Program-made: the position numbers and the translations under genes | Assembly: GCF_016920785.2 (NCBI RefSeq) | Contig: NW_024609884.1 | Span: forward strand, 84,560,069-84,624,068 | Length of the DNA stretch: 64,000 bases | From: Ixodes scapularis | Lineage: Eukaryota; Arthropoda; Arachnida; Ixodida; Ixodidae | Direction of reading: 5' to 3' | Notes under the pieces: generated by a model | Database searches by the model: none | What the model was told of the DNA's origin: nothing | What the model saw: the letters and a program-made list of their open reading frames with translations, nothing else | Part shown: piece after piece, positions 21,058 to 31,552 of the stretch | Layout of the letters: each line of letters opens with the position of its first letter | Position numbering within the stretch: position 1 is the first letter of the stretch

Positions 21058-21476
21058 TGCCGCGCGCGCAGCTGGCCAAGTAGGCAGCGCGCGCGTGGCC
21101 TAACGGTTATCGCGCATGCCTCTCACGCAGAAGGCCAGGGTTCGATTCCTGGCAGCGGCTACACATTTTTGTTGAGAGTGTAATTTGATGTTCTGGTGAA
21201 TTCGAGAACCGTCTTGTTGATTCGCGGATAGAATGATCTACGCGCCGAACCTTCTACGCCGAACGATCCAGAAACCCACGAGGGTACATAAGGAATCCCG
21301 CCAGGCGAGCGCAGTCAGTCTCGCCCCAGCGCTCGATCCTGCGGTTTCGCCGATTTCGACGCCCGCGACGCTTTGTTATTATCTTTTGTACTCTTTTATT
21401 TTTGGCACAAGTTCGCCACATTAAACGTTTATTTCTTCCTGTTCATCTATTGTTTTTTTGGTCAACACCCGTGACA
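21058..21476 (+). repeat. Gypsy-1 3' LTR
   Basis: 419 bp, TG...CA, followed by ATAT (target duplication). Includes the second copy of the tRNA-Glu-like sequence at 21059-21159. Confidence 0.95.
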
Positions 21477-21480
21477 ATAT

Positions 21481-22078
21481 GGGTTCTTAGTCACGCCAAT
21501 ATTCAAGTGTAGAATAAACGAACGTGCGCTCCAAACCAGGGCTGACTTGCTAGAAACAGCGTCTCAGCCGAGACGGGGAAAGATAGCACTGCCAAAGCCA
21601 GCGCACGGGCCGAGCGGGACTCCGCGTCTCAAGCCGCTCGCGCGCCCCACCACTGTTTTTTTTTTTTTTTCAGTTAGTTTTAGCTTAAACGCTGTTCTAG
21701 CAAGCCGGCCCAGAACGAACTGTCACCTATACTCCATCTGCACAGACATCAGCAGTGCAGACAAAGCATGGGCACGAGCGCGTGGCTTTGGAAAGTGCCT
21801 CCTATGCCCGAGTTCTCGTACAAACAAAAACATTTTGCTCAGCTAGGCTCACGCGCCTTTGCCTTTTGTCTTTACTGCAGACATTTGTGAGATGGAGTAG
21901 AGAGGCCGAGATTGAACGCTTCTATTTCACGCTTTAAATGTCGTTTGCAATATTGTGACGTCGCGGTCTCCTGATTGGTCGACGCTGTGTTACAAATTTA
22001 GTTTGCGCTCTAAGCGCGGGGGGAATATTCGGTACTGGCGGCGGCCTTTGCTCCGCCTATTGGCCAAACTCTCCCAAT
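21481..22078. other. unassigned stretch right of Gypsy-1
   Basis: No gene recognised. A T run lies at 21655-21670. The right border is where homology to Harbinger exon 3 begins. Confidence 0.4.
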
Positions 22079-22133
22079 ACATGGCTCTGGACAGGGGTGA
22101 TAAACCAAGACTCCAAGCCATAGCCGTAGTCGC
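22079..22133 (-). pseudogene. Harbinger-2 transposase exon 3 fragment
   Basis: Matches the first 55 nt of Harbinger-1 exon 3, including the intron acceptor (GTGCAG on the minus strand at 22134-22139). Homology stops abruptly at about 22079, so the catalytic Glu region is missing. Confidence 0.7.
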
Positions 22134-22336
22134 CTGCACGTTTAGAGGACGGAACCTATTATAATCTGTTCTCTTTAAAATTGACGGCAAGAAAGCAGCG
22201 AAAAGAGCTGATTGCAACCTTGTGTTTTCTTAGTACTATGCTCCTTCGGATAGTATTTACAAAGACGTGCCAGAGGTATAGACACAAAGCCTGCACAGTT
22301 GTTAATGTTAGGGTGCCTCAATGTCCTTCTGTTTAA

Positions 22337-23415
22337 GGGCACAGGGTAAGGTAAAATTAAAAAAAAATTCGATTTTAGTTTTTTTCGCAATTTGAAAAGT
22401 TTAGTTCTTTCTGCACATTTTCCATTGTCCCAGTGTTTTTAGGAAGCTATATTTCGGGCTGAAAATCACTTCTTCCGAAAGCAGGTAGCAGGTGACCACG
22501 CCTCCTTTTGGGATACACTCCCTGTTTATCGATGAATTCTCCAACAAAACAAAATCAACACAAGACCTAAAAGCTTGTCCAGTAACAGATAATCTCAAAA
22601 AATTATTTCGCAACTATTGCATAGCTTTTTTTCAACCAAGACAATCACGAGACGCTGTGCACGTTTCTCCCAGGTGTGTACCGTGTGTACATTCAAGCGT
22701 TTGTGTTTTCGTAACGACAAAATGGCGCCATTGAATGCTGTTCCTTTATTCAATGGTGGCAGCATTGCACAAGCCAATGTTTTGAAGTTTTGTGGATGGA
22801 ACCCTGTTTGGAAAGCCATCAAGTGGCTGAGGGAAGTTGACGTCACTCTAATATACTTTACGGACCAAGCGACATGGCAGGTCACAAAAGAGGCCCGGCA
22901 AGCAAGGCGATAAGCCCAAAGGTGAAGACATGACTTTAGCAATGCCTTTCAAGCTGGCGGCTATTGAAAAAATGACTCTGAGGCTGTTGGTGCCAATAGA
23001 AATTCGTTATTCACCAGTTTTTTTACTTTAAACTCAATTATCTCAAAACTGTGTTTTTTAGTACATAGGTACCATTTTTTCCTTAACCTGACATTATGGA
23101 GGGTTGATTTTTTATTCCTACCACATACATGGGTGTTCAAAAATACTGAACTAAAATTAAAAATGTGCACCCAGCAGTTTTTGAGTTACGAAGTTTTTAA
23201 TAGATGAAAACAACTAAAATTTCAGTACTAGAATAAAAAAATATAAAAAAAAACTTATTTTAGATTGGTTCAAATAGTTCTAGTTCAGTGGATAAAACAC
23301 AATATTCCGAACAAAATGATATTTACATGACAAGAATACTCCTAATAGTCACCGAGAAAAATGTTCCTCAACATGGCCTCACATGCATGGAGAGTATAGG
23401 ACTTACCCTGTGCCC
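22337..23415. mobile_element. TTAA-flanked MITE in Harbinger-2 intron 2
   Basis: Ends GGGCACAGGGTAAG and its complement, with TTAA immediately outside on both sides (22333-22336, 23416-23419). 1079 bp with no recognisable ORF. A TTAA duplication is typical of piggyBac and Kolobok transposons. The insertion accounts for the larger intron 2 in this Harbinger copy. Confidence 0.75.
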
Positions 23416-23735
23416 TTAAGCTGATGCCACCCTTTGTAGTACCCGATGCCGACAGCACGCGCTCACGGGGAAAATACAAAGAAATCGACGGAAACAAAAT
23501 GTCGCCATACACAGTCAGCGCCGCAGACGCGTGCAGGGACACGCTCTTTCACGCGCTTCTGAACAAAAAATGAAAATAAACGTGTGGAACAAAATGGCCA
23601 GATGTCTCCACCCTAAGCAAAGAGCACATGAAGGCACCCTAGTTAATGTTTGGTACAGCACATTTTCTGTGGTTCTGCGGTTTTCAAGCGCTACACAGCC
23701 ACCGTATGCAAGAGGAATGAATCGAGCGTGCTCAC

Positions 23736-23877
23736 CGAGGAGGAGCCTGTCGTCGTCTACCAGCTGCCCTTGCTTGATGTTGCCGCAGAGCCAAGAGAGG
23801 CATTACACAAAGGAGTCGTGCACCGACCCAGGGCACCGTGGCTCCATGTATCTTACCCGGCAATTGGTGTCACGGAT
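23736..23877 (-). pseudogene. Harbinger-2 transposase exon 2
   Basis: Exactly 142 nt, the same as exon 2 of copy 1, with donor GTGAGC and acceptor CAG kept. The encoded DPRYPGSVHDS region has diverged, so the exon is decayed even though its borders survive. Confidence 0.75.
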
Positions 23878-24282
23878 CTGGAAGTGTGAGAGAGATACCG
23901 ACATGCATGCGATGCTATATGCACTACGTAGTGCACTTTGGACGGAAATTGCTATATGCACTACGGGGAGAGCTCATGCCGCTCGGGCCACCCTTTTTCG
24001 AACTGCGCGTGTATCACTGGGGAGCTCGTTAACACACCCCCCGCCTGCGTTCACGCCGCTTCGCGGCGACAGTATGCGGCTGCTAATTAGAAAAGTTAAC
24101 CAGTACACGCCGCTTCGCGGCGTCCAGCCGGCAACCCAAGCCCCGCTGTCCCCGATCTGCGAAGTTTCGTCGACAACATTCGTTTTTTTTTTTTTTAGTG
24201 TTTATCGCAAAAAAGAAATATAAATATCGCCAAATGCCTCGACAAAACAACGTTCAAGAAAAAAAGAAAAAGAAAAAAAAAA

Positions 24283-24356
24283 AGGCAGGCTCACCGCGAT
24301 TCGAACCCGCGTCCACTTGCGTACGAAGCGGACACCCTAACCCCTACGCTATGCCG
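24283..24356 (-). tRNA. tRNA-like sequence, split by LINE-A at its 5' end
   Basis: On the minus strand an A-box-like TAGCGTAGGGG and B box GGTTCGAATC are spaced as in a tRNA. A 5-bp anticodon-like stem CGCTT/AAGTG encloses a 7-nt loop. A run of T follows the 3' end, suitable as a pol III terminator. The acceptor ends do not pair well, so this is a tRNA-derived element rather than a working tRNA. LINE-A inserted at its 5' end and duplicated 16 bp of it. Confidence 0.5.
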
Positions 24357-24709
24357 TTTTTTTTTTTTTTTTCTTTAAACAGTTTATTTTTAGTTCGCAG
24401 AAATATTTGAAAATGTTCAAGTGCAAAAAGCATTCACCACACTATTTACAACATCCTAACATGAATGGTGAAGTATGAAACACACGTGAGGTATGATACA
24501 TGGTAGACATACACGCAGTTTTCACTCATTCCAATCAGTACATAAAGAATGCACATCAGCGTCGTTGGCTTGTAAAGTTCAGCACGAACATCTCACTGAC
24601 ACTTACAAAAAGTCATTTCAAAAGAGTCCCAAACAGTGATCTTTAACAACTATAGCACATATGTGACCAATGGAAGAATCACTTTTAGAAAGGTTTCATT
24701 ACAATGTTA

Positions 24710-27700
24710 TTATAGCTGCTTCATTTGAATGAGAGTGTCTAGTAAAGGTGCCCACTCGGGGGTCCCCTCGGCGGGGGCATAAATACTCTTAATCTGCGTG
24801 ACAAGTTCAATGAAATATACATCCACGGTGTGGGCGTTTATGTCCGCGTGTCTAACAGCCATGCGGGATTTCCAAATACTGAAAAGCCCCAGAAGCACAA
24901 ATAGGTCGTAAGGGACGAACTCATGTTTGTCGACTGGAAGAAAACGAATGTAATAGGGTGTGATAATCAGATCTTTTTTCAATGTCCTCTTTAAGATGTC
25001 CCAAAATAGTACGGCGTCCCAACAATCAATGAATACATGCTCAACACTTTCTGGTTGTTTACACAATAAACAGTCAACCGACCATGGAACAAACATTCCT
25101 CTTTGTTTCATCCATACTTTCACAGGTAGTATTCCGGTGTGTAGTTTAAAAAAGAAAGTTTTTACTGCAGGAGGGATATACATCTTTTTGACTCGACATA
25201 GTACATCCTGACCTGGGCCATCTGCGAACAAGGCGCGATAGATAGGCACTGGAAAAAGTATGTCCAAGAGTGCCCGTGTGAGGTCTTTTCTGTTGACACT
25301 GGAAAGGTACTCCCGTGAAAGTCGTGCAGATAGAAAATTAAAAGAGTCGACGACCTCTTTTAGAAAACCTACGGCAACCATAGGTTTTAAATTCTCGGAT
25401 GAAACCAAAAAGGATGGGAAGTGACAAGCCAATTTTGTTTGAATCATTGTACGAAGAAATGGCTGTTCCTGATCTCGGAGGAAGAAAAACCTCGACACAA
25501 GTTGTCGAACATACAAATGTGGTAAGCCAATCCCACCAACGGAAATACGCCGGAAGAGGTTGTCTCGCCTCATCAGTTCAGATCCGGACTTCCAAACAAA
25601 TAAAGCACAAATTCTATGAATTTTTTGCACGTTCTTCCTGGCACAATGCAGAACTTGCAATACATACATAATCCTAGCAATAAGAAAAATATTGCATGCA
25701 GTCGCTCTTGCAAAAATGGACAAATCTCGATTCGGCCATTTTGACACTCTCCGTTTCAAATCATTAGTGACTTCGGACCAGTACGATGTGCTATGACGAT
25801 ATTGGTGGAGTGGTACACCGAGATATTTACTAGGCGTATCACTCCACCGGACGCCTTCGTATTCGGTTGGCCGCGTTGCCCATGAGCCATGCCAAAACCC
25901 AGAGCATTTCTCCCAGTTCACTGCTGCACCAGTTTCATTGCAAAACACCTTGGTTAGAGAAAGCGCCTCGGTAATACTTTTTTTGTCAGCGCAAAAAATG
26001 GCAATATCATCAGCGTAAGCTAAGACTTTTACCTCAACCTCCTTTAGGCTATAACCGCGAACGTTCTCGCTTTTAGCGATGCTCAAGCAGAAGGGTTCTA
26101 GGTATAAGGCAAACAATAGTGGTGATAGGGGGCACCCTTGTCGGACCGAAGACAGAACTGGGATGCTTGTAGTAAGATTGTGGTTTATAATGAGTTTCGT
26201 TGTGCATCCCTTATAAGCCATTTTTACTCCATCAAAGATAACTTTACCTATTCTGACATGTGTCAGCACCTGCGAAAGAACTTCATGGCTGACGCGGTCA
26301 AATGCTTTTTGCAAGTCTATTTGGAGCATGGCAACCTGTTTTGTTTCGTCTGAGCAACATTCCAACACGCTTCTTGCGATATGAATATTTGTTTGTATAC
26401 TTCTTCCTTTAATGCCGCAGGTTTGGTGGCTACCAACTAGTTGGCTAATAACACTTTGAAGCCGACGTGTCAGTATTTTTGCGAATATCTTATAGTCAGT
26501 ATTGCACAACGTGATCGGTCGATAGTTAGTAAAATTTCGCAGTTTTACGGGGTCATCCGATTTGGGAATTAAAATGGTGTGAGTCTTCAGGAAAGATGGC
26601 GGCAGCATTCCCACCGCGTACGCTTCTCGTAGCACACCCAGGAGCGCTGTGCAACTACGATTTTTAAACTTTTTGTAGAATTCCGATGAAATTCCATCTG
26701 GCCCTGGCGCTTTGTGATTGGGCAGTTCTTCTACCGCTTTCTCAATTTCGCCGAGCGTGATTGGTCCTTCGAGCCATTCCGTTATGTCATCTTGCAACTG
26801 AGGAACGCTCGCTATCAAACCGCATAGGCCTGTTGAGTTAGGTCGTAATACTTTACTCCCAAAGAGCTCGGTGTAGTATAGAACGAAGGCTTTTTCAATA
26901 CTGCTAATGTCAGTTGTAATCTGATTATTAAACTCGATTTCGTAGATGTCTTTTGCTAGTGCGTATTGTTTCTCAGAAGCCAACGCTCGTTTTGTAGGCT
27001 GCTCTCCAAAAAGAAATTTGTTCGTTCGAGAACGCACAACTGCACCTTCGTAACGCTCCCGATGTAAGAGCTCAATCTCTGACTTCAGGAATTGTATGTC
27101 CTTTAGCCCAGCGCCAGGATTTTCACATTCTGCCTTGTGAAGCACGTGCAAGTCCCTATTCAGTTGCCGTTCTTTAGCTCTCGATTTTGACTTTATAGTA
27201 GTTGACCGTTCAATTGCGACTTGCTTGAGGTCCTCTTTAAAGTGCTCCCACCTTTCCAGTAGGCACTGTCTATTTGTTTCTGCATACTTTTCGAATAAGT
27301 CGTTTACGTGAGTAACAAAAATTTCATCTTTGAGAAGATTTGCATTTAGCTTCCAGAGTTCCCATTTGAACTTGTTCGTCGACCGTGCTCTCTTTCCAAA
27401 TGTCGCCGTTACTAAGCAGTGATCGGTAAAAAAGAAAGACTTAACGTTATACTCTTGAAAATTACTTATCAGGTCGCATGACACGTAGATCCTATCGAGC
27501 CGAGCATGCATGGATGCTTGGAAATGCGTGAACTGAAGCTGTCCCTTCCGTCCACTCATTTCCGTTACGTCGACCATGTTGCATTCATGGATCATATTGC
27601 TTAAAAGGTTCGCGCTGTTGTCATTGGTATCTCTACGCACCGACCTATCTGTAACGTTGCATACACAATTGAAATCTCCAAGAAATACAACAATGCGGTC

Positions 27701-28117
27701 ACATTCCAAGTACTGACAGAGATAGTTAAAGCAAACCTCTCTCCCTCTTGTCCTATTTGGAGCATAAATACAGATAACTCGCCAGGACAGATCTGACATA
27801 GTGAAATCACATACAATGAAACGACCTTGGTCATGAGAAATTACCGACAAATTAGTAAGCTTTAAGGATTCTTTTAGGAAGAGGAAGCATCCTGCTGATG
27901 TACCTACGGCATGACTGACACACACTTCGTATTTCAAAAGAAATGGTTGTAAGGCTCGTTCAACTTGCTCATCTTCAAACATTTTGGTTTCTTGAATTGC
28001 TAAAATATCTAGTTGTTCTTGAGCTAGCAACCGTTGCAACTGGTACTGTTTACGGCTAGAATTCAGTCCCCTAACATTTAGAGATGCAAAACAACAAGGT
28101 TCTTGCATTTCGCACAT
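24710..28117 (-). CDS. LINE-A ORF2: endonuclease, reverse transcriptase
   Basis: 1135 codons, intact. The APE-type endonuclease nicks target DNA: SLNVRGLN (Asn14), QETK (Glu43), GDFN (147-150), ARLDRIYVS (205-213) and TDHCLV (Asp231-His233 region). The RT copies the RNA at the nick: NYRPITL (531-537), IDLQKAFDRVS (from 600), VRQGCPLSPLLF (658-669) and YADD (701-704). A C-terminal zinc-binding CLLC...H...C motif lies at 1016-1032, followed by a zf-RVT-like region. Overall layout resembles L1/Tx1-type LINEs; clade placement needs a tree. Starts at ATG 28117. Confidence 0.93.
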   Translation of the reverse strand: MCEMQEPCCFASLNVRGLNSSRKQYQLQRLLAQEQLDILAIQETKMFEDEQVERALQPFLLKYEVCVSHAVGTSAGCFLFLKESLKLTNLSVISHDQGRFIVCDFTMSDLSWRVICIYAPNRTRGREVCFNYLCQYLECDRIVVFLGDFNCVCNVTDRSVRRDTNDNSANLLSNMIHECNMVDVTEMSGRKGQLQFTHFQASMHARLDRIYVSCDLISNFQEYNVKSFFFTDHCLVTATFGKRARSTNKFKWELWKLNANLLKDEIFVTHVNDLFEKYAETNRQCLLERWEHFKEDLKQVAIERSTTIKSKSRAKERQLNRDLHVLHKAECENPGAGLKDIQFLKSEIELLHRERYEGAVVRSRTNKFLFGEQPTKRALASEKQYALAKDIYEIEFNNQITTDISSIEKAFVLYYTELFGSKVLRPNSTGLCGLIASVPQLQDDITEWLEGPITLGEIEKAVEELPNHKAPGPDGISSEFYKKFKNRSCTALLGVLREAYAVGMLPPSFLKTHTILIPKSDDPVKLRNFTNYRPITLCNTDYKIFAKILTRRLQSVISQLVGSHQTCGIKGRSIQTNIHIARSVLECCSDETKQVAMLQIDLQKAFDRVSHEVLSQVLTHVRIGKVIFDGVKMAYKGCTTKLIINHNLTTSIPVLSSVRQGCPLSPLLFALYLEPFCLSIAKSENVRGYSLKEVEVKVLAYADDIAIFCADKKSITEALSLTKVFCNETGAAVNWEKCSGFWHGSWATRPTEYEGVRWSDTPSKYLGVPLHQYRHSTSYWSEVTNDLKRRVSKWPNRDLSIFARATACNIFLIARIMYVLQVLHCARKNVQKIHRICALFVWKSGSELMRRDNLFRRISVGGIGLPHLYVRQLVSRFFFLRDQEQPFLRTMIQTKLACHFPSFLVSSENLKPMVAVGFLKEVVDSFNFLSARLSREYLSSVNRKDLTRALLDILFPVPIYRALFADGPGQDVLCRVKKMYIPPAVKTFFFKLHTGILPVKVWMKQRGMFVPWSVDCLLCKQPESVEHVFIDCWDAVLFWDILKRTLKKDLIITPYYIRFLPVDKHEFVPYDLFVLLGLFSIWKSRMAVRHADINAHTVDVYFIELVTQIKSIYAPAEGTPEWAPLLDTLIQMKQL

Positions 28118-28272
28118 GCCTTAAAGTTATGGATACTATGTATGCGAGCTACCCGTAGAGGTTATTTTCCTTTCGTTTTCGAATTACTTGCCTTATGACC
28201 ATGCTTTTGTAAGTTCGAATTGTCTGTCGTCGGGTTTCCTTCGTAGGCGTACCAGGCTTCCGTCACTGTTTG

Positions 28273-29481
28273 CTACTGTGAGTTCTGTCGGTTGCGGTGC
28301 TTTGCATTGTAGCGTCCTTTCTTGAAGTTGGTGGTAACAAAATTCCACTTGGCCTCCTCTTCAAGGTCTTTGTCTTCGGTCTCCAGGCTTTTTACGTTTT
28401 CAAGGGGTCTCTTGTTTACCTGACTTGCGTCAGGCATTTCTTCAACGATTTCTGGTGATTCTTCTTTTGTTTGTTGGTCTTCAAGGTCGCATTTTTCCTC
28501 AGTTTCAGATGCCCGTGGATCTGGAATACTCTTCACTTCAGTTGCCAGAGGCAGATTCTGTACAGCAACGGTTTTCTCTTGACTAGCCGCCACTTCTTTT
28601 TCTTTGGCGGGACATGCATTCCCACCTGTACCTGGAGTGATGAGAGCTGCAGGGGCAGTACTGGCTGCCGTACTCTCTGCCTCGTCAGCATCCATTAACA
28701 GTTCATGCACCGGGTCGATTTCTTGGCGTCCAACGGCAGTGGCGTATGTCTTCATACAGTCGTCTGACTCATGACCGAAGCGGTGACACTCCGAGCACAG
28801 CGGTACACGACAGTCACGACGTATATGTCCCGTGTGCTTGCATCGCAAGCACAAAGGCGCGCGCCCGGGAACCACAATCAAGGAGTTCGCTCCAAACATA
28901 CGTAACTGGTGTGGTATACCGTCAATAGTCGTTCCCTCTTTGAGGTTGATCCGCACAAGTCTTGTCGCTGACTCAATGCCTTCAAAACCTTCCGCTTTCC
29001 AGGTTTCTCGTGCGACTTCTGTGACTTTGCCGTAAGGTTCCATAGCCTTGCGTACCGCATCATTCGAGACGTGGAAAGGGATCCAGTGTATCTTGAGTCT
29101 GACCTCTGCGTTGCTCGGGTCAATGACAAGACACCGTCTGCCCTTGACCGTGAGCTCTTTGGCCGAGACTAACCTGTATGTGGCCGCTGACGACCGAAGG
29201 GTGACGATCCAGACGTGGTTCATCTGGTACGCTCCTATCGAAGCCACTTCCTTCAGGACGTTCAGGCGTTCCAGCTCTTGTTTGAAATCTTCAATCCTGT
29301 ACGGGCGGTTCTTGCAATCGCAGTGAAGAATTACGGTGTTCAGAGCAAGCGCTCCGCGTGGCAGTGATGGCAATACAACCTGGTACTCATCAGTGGGTGC
29401 AGAAACAGAAAATCCACGGCCTGCAAGGGCCGTTTTAGACACTCCTTCGGAGCTCATATTTGGTACGTCTTGCGTGACCAA
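28273..29481 (-). CDS. LINE-A ORF1: zinc-knuckle RNA-binding protein
   Basis: 402 codons, intact. The middle part (about 45-205) looks like an RRM-type fold by composition and by resemblance to LINE ORF1 proteins. Two CCHC knuckles follow: CLRCKHTGHIRRDC (211-224) and CSECHRFGHESDDC (229-242). The C-terminal third is acidic and basic low complexity. Expected to coat the element RNA. It ends 155 nt before the ORF2 start. Confidence 0.85.
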   Translation of the reverse strand: MVTQDVPNMSSEGVSKTALAGRGFSVSAPTDEYQVVLPSLPRGALALNTVILHCDCKNRPYRIEDFKQELERLNVLKEVASIGAYQMNHVWIVTLRSSAATYRLVSAKELTVKGRRCLVIDPSNAEVRLKIHWIPFHVSNDAVRKAMEPYGKVTEVARETWKAEGFEGIESATRLVRINLKEGTTIDGIPHQLRMFGANSLIVVPGRAPLCLRCKHTGHIRRDCRVPLCSECHRFGHESDDCMKTYATAVGRQEIDPVHELLMDADEAESTAASTAPAALITPGTGGNACPAKEKEVAASQEKTVAVQNLPLATEVKSIPDPRASETEEKCDLEDQQTKEESPEIVEEMPDASQVNKRPLENVKSLETEDKDLEEEAKWNFVTTNFKKGRYNAKHRNRQNSQ

Positions 29482-29679
29482 CTTCTTCTTCTCCTCCCCC
29501 TACGCTACGCCGGTTGAAAAACTCGTTGTGATCATTCATTTTATACGAGACAAACGTAGTGCATATAGCAATTTCCGGCCGAGCTGCACTCCGGAGTGCA
29601 TATAGCATTACTCTTACCTGAATGTTCCACTCATGGTTCACAAAGCAGCCTCAATTCCAGAACCTTCCAAGTTCTTTTA

Positions 29680-29918
29680 GCCGCCTCGGTGGCTCCGAGG
29701 CGAGAGCGCTGGCCTACGGATCCCCATGTGGCGGGTTCGAATCCCGGCCGAGGTACCCGCAATATGACGGAGGCTTATTGCGGAGAAGGCGCCGTGTAAC
29801 CGAGCTTTCGGTTGCACGTCAAAAGATCCCCAGGTGGTCGAAATTAATCCTTAGTCCTCCGCTGGGGCGTGCCAGATGCCCGTCGTAGGTTTGGCACGTA
29901 AAACCCCCAAATTTGTTT
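29680..29918 (+). mobile_element. tRNA-derived SINE, Ruka-like
   Basis: A tRNA-like head (29680 to about 29757, with B box GGGTTCGAATCCC) is followed by a body containing CCCCAGGTGGTCGAAATTAA and GGCACGTAAAACCCCC. It is flanked by a perfect 15-bp duplication, TTCCAAGTTCTTTTA (29665-29679, 29919-29933). The body resembles the SINEs widespread in ixodid ticks as I remember them. It lies in intron 1 of Harbinger-2. Confidence 0.85.
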
Positions 29919-30089
29919 TTCCAAGTTCTTTTAACACTATTAGCATGATTGCAACACATCTTCATGGACGCAAGATATGATGACAACAAACCACTTCCTT
30001 TAAACAAAAATAATGCGTCGGGAGGAAGGATGCACGTTTTACAAGTCACGGCACACTACCTATAAGCACACGCTCGTGCAGTCGGAGCA

Positions 30090-30238
30090 CAGGGGCGGAT
30101 TCAGAGGGGGTGGTCCGGATGTCCTGACCCCCCTCTTGAATTCTGCACGAGTAAAAAATTAGGGCGTGGAATCTCAAACATATGAGATGCTGACCAAAAA
30201 CCTGATCCCCCCTATAGAAATACCTGCGTCCGCCCCCG
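30090..30238. mobile_element. short hAT-like MITE
   Basis: 149 bp. Left end CAGGGGCGGA and right end TCCGCCCCCG are near-perfect inverted repeats. The flanks TCGGAGCA (30082-30089) and GCGGAGCA (30239-30246) form an 8-bp duplication with one mismatch. An 8-bp duplication and a CAGNGGCG-type end fit the hAT superfamily. The site corresponds to an uninterrupted segment of Harbinger-1. Confidence 0.7.
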
Positions 30239-30362
30239 GCGGAGCACACAAGCCCGCACCTCTCATCTAGAAAATGGCATATCCACACCCTACCGGCGTT
30301 ACGCTGTATTCTTTTTGACACACATGGAACTGATTTTGAGCACGTAATACGAGCGTACTTAC

Positions 30363-30870
30363 CACCATCACGTTGAGGGCGTAGAAATGCTTGCGGCACA
30401 GTACACCGTCTTCGTGGCGGTGGGATCGTTCTTGTACGGGCCGACGATGGCAACCGCAACCGATGCCGCCGAATATCCTACCGAGCGACCTGAGGCCCGT
30501 CTCCACGTCGTACCTCTCGCTCGGCGCCTTGGGGAAGCGAAGCTAGCCGCGCCGGACCCCGACACGACGCACGAAAGCGATGGACACGACGCGGACAGAG
30601 ACGTCGACTGTCTTCAGCTCCACGCTACGTGCTCGTCGCTCGCCTCCAAACTTTGGAAGCACTCTGTGGCGTAGAAACGAAGTGTACAACACTTGAAGCT
30701 CCACAGTCATGAACGTCCACAAGCTTCGTTTCGCTGACTCTTCACCTCCGGTTCCTCGCGCCAACGTTGTCTCGTGCTGCCGGCGCTGCGTCGAACGCTT
30801 GCAATCCTCCGGGAGCTCGAATGCAGCGCGGTGCTGCCGGTAATCTTCCCGGCGAAAACAATAAATAAAT
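30363..30870 (-). pseudogene. Harbinger-2 transposase exon 1, decayed
   Basis: The match to Harbinger-1 exon 1 ends in the same place, HFYALNVMV followed by GTAAGT (donor at 30358-30362). The region of the first catalytic Asp has lost sequence (the frame goes straight from GCG to HRRPVQ) and the frame is broken upstream, so no transposase can be made. Confidence 0.75.
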
Positions 30871-31552
30871 TAGTTGAAAAGTGGCATAACCACCCGACGA
30901 CGACGCGGTTTGGAAAATATGACCAAAGAAAAACACCTGTACCTTTTCAAACGTATAGTCTGTACAAAACGAAACGTCAATATGTTGTCACGTCCGGTAG
31001 CCGACTCCGCCCAGTTTAGCCGACTCCGCCCACATTTGTCTAGGGAAATTACATCACTCTTGCTTCCAACCAATCAGACGTGAAGACTTCACTTCCGTGT
31101 ACTTTTGAAAGGAACGTGTACAATGTCGAACCTAGCTATCCTGACTTCTTTCGGAGCGGCGTATATGATGGCAAACGAGTAGTCCTCGTACTGCAGCAGC
31201 CACGTGGGCCAGGAGCTGGCCATATTAACGGCATTAGCGCACACGTATGAGGAAGAGAGAAGGGACAGAAAAGAGCGCTACTCACAACTGTATTTACAAA
31301 GATGAAGAAAAGAAAGAGCATCGTCCAGCTCCCCATAAAGATGAAAAAGGAAGAAGAGGAAGCAGAAATATAAAACAGGAATGTAAAACACAAAGTCGGG
31401 TGTTCCCTCGCGCGCACAGGCTTGATACACTGGTTCTTTGATTAAACCCTAAAACCTTTGTTGGCTGTGCCTTCGTTGTCGTGGTGCAGGGTGTGTTTGC
31501 ATCAGTCTTCGCTCGCGCCTGGTCACCCGTGTCGGAGGGGAAGACGAACACA

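Larger units (their letters stand above)
15556..21476 (+). mobile_element. Ty3/Gypsy LTR retrotransposon (Gypsy-1), 5921 bp
   Basis: Both LTRs are 419 bp (15556-15974, 21058-21476), start TG and end CA, and differ at two positions by eye (one G/A, one C/A). A 4-bp ATAT duplication flanks the element (15552-15555, 21477-21480). A primer binding site, gag, pol in the -1 frame and a polypurine tract are in canonical order: protease, RT, RNase H, integrase. Near-identical LTRs indicate a recent insertion. Pol is broken by one frame change before the integrase, so this copy is unlikely to act on its own. Confidence 0.95.
24357..29496 (-). mobile_element. full-length LINE (LINE-A), 5140 bp
   Basis: On the minus strand: ORF1 (29481-28273), spacer, ORF2 (28117-24710), 3' UTR and a 16-nt poly(A) tail (T run at 24357-24372). 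The flanks CCCCTACGCTATGCCG (24341-24356) and CCCCTACGCTACGCCG (29497-29512) form a 16-bp target duplication with one mismatch. Both ORFs are open throughout, so this copy could be active or very recently so. The ORF1 start lies only 15 nt inside the 5' end, so the 5' UTR looks absent or truncated. Confidence 0.9.
23912..29608. mobile_element. TIR element in Harbinger-2 intron 1, split by LINE-A
   Basis: The left end (from 23912: ATGCTATATGCACT, then GGAAATTGCTATATGCACTA) is an inverted match of the right end (to 29608) over about 55 nt. Without the LINE at 24357-29496 and one target repeat, the element would be about 540 bp. The interior holds two ACGCCGCTTCGCGGCG hairpins (24050, 24109) and a tRNA-like sequence. 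Non-coding. Target duplication unresolved. Confidence 0.6.
22079..31140 (-). mobile_element. PIF/Harbinger transposon, copy 2 (decayed, with nested insertions)
   Basis: Three transposase-exon remnants in the same order and strand as copy 1: exon 3 start 22079-22133, exon 2 23736-23877, exon 1 about 30363-30870. The right-end region (about 30930-31140) matches about 9960-10180 of copy 1, including CCGACTCCGCC repeats and GTCGAACCTAGCTATCC. The left part of exon 3 and the left terminus are lost. The gaps are explained by insertions: a TTAA element in intron 2, and in intron 1 a TIR element with a LINE inside it, a SINE, and a hAT-like MITE. Confidence 0.8.

Noticed and set aside
24050..24124. 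paired ACGCCGCTTCGCGGCG hairpins as transcription terminators
   Set aside because: Intrinsic terminators of this kind are bacterial; here they lie inside a eukaryotic TIR element.
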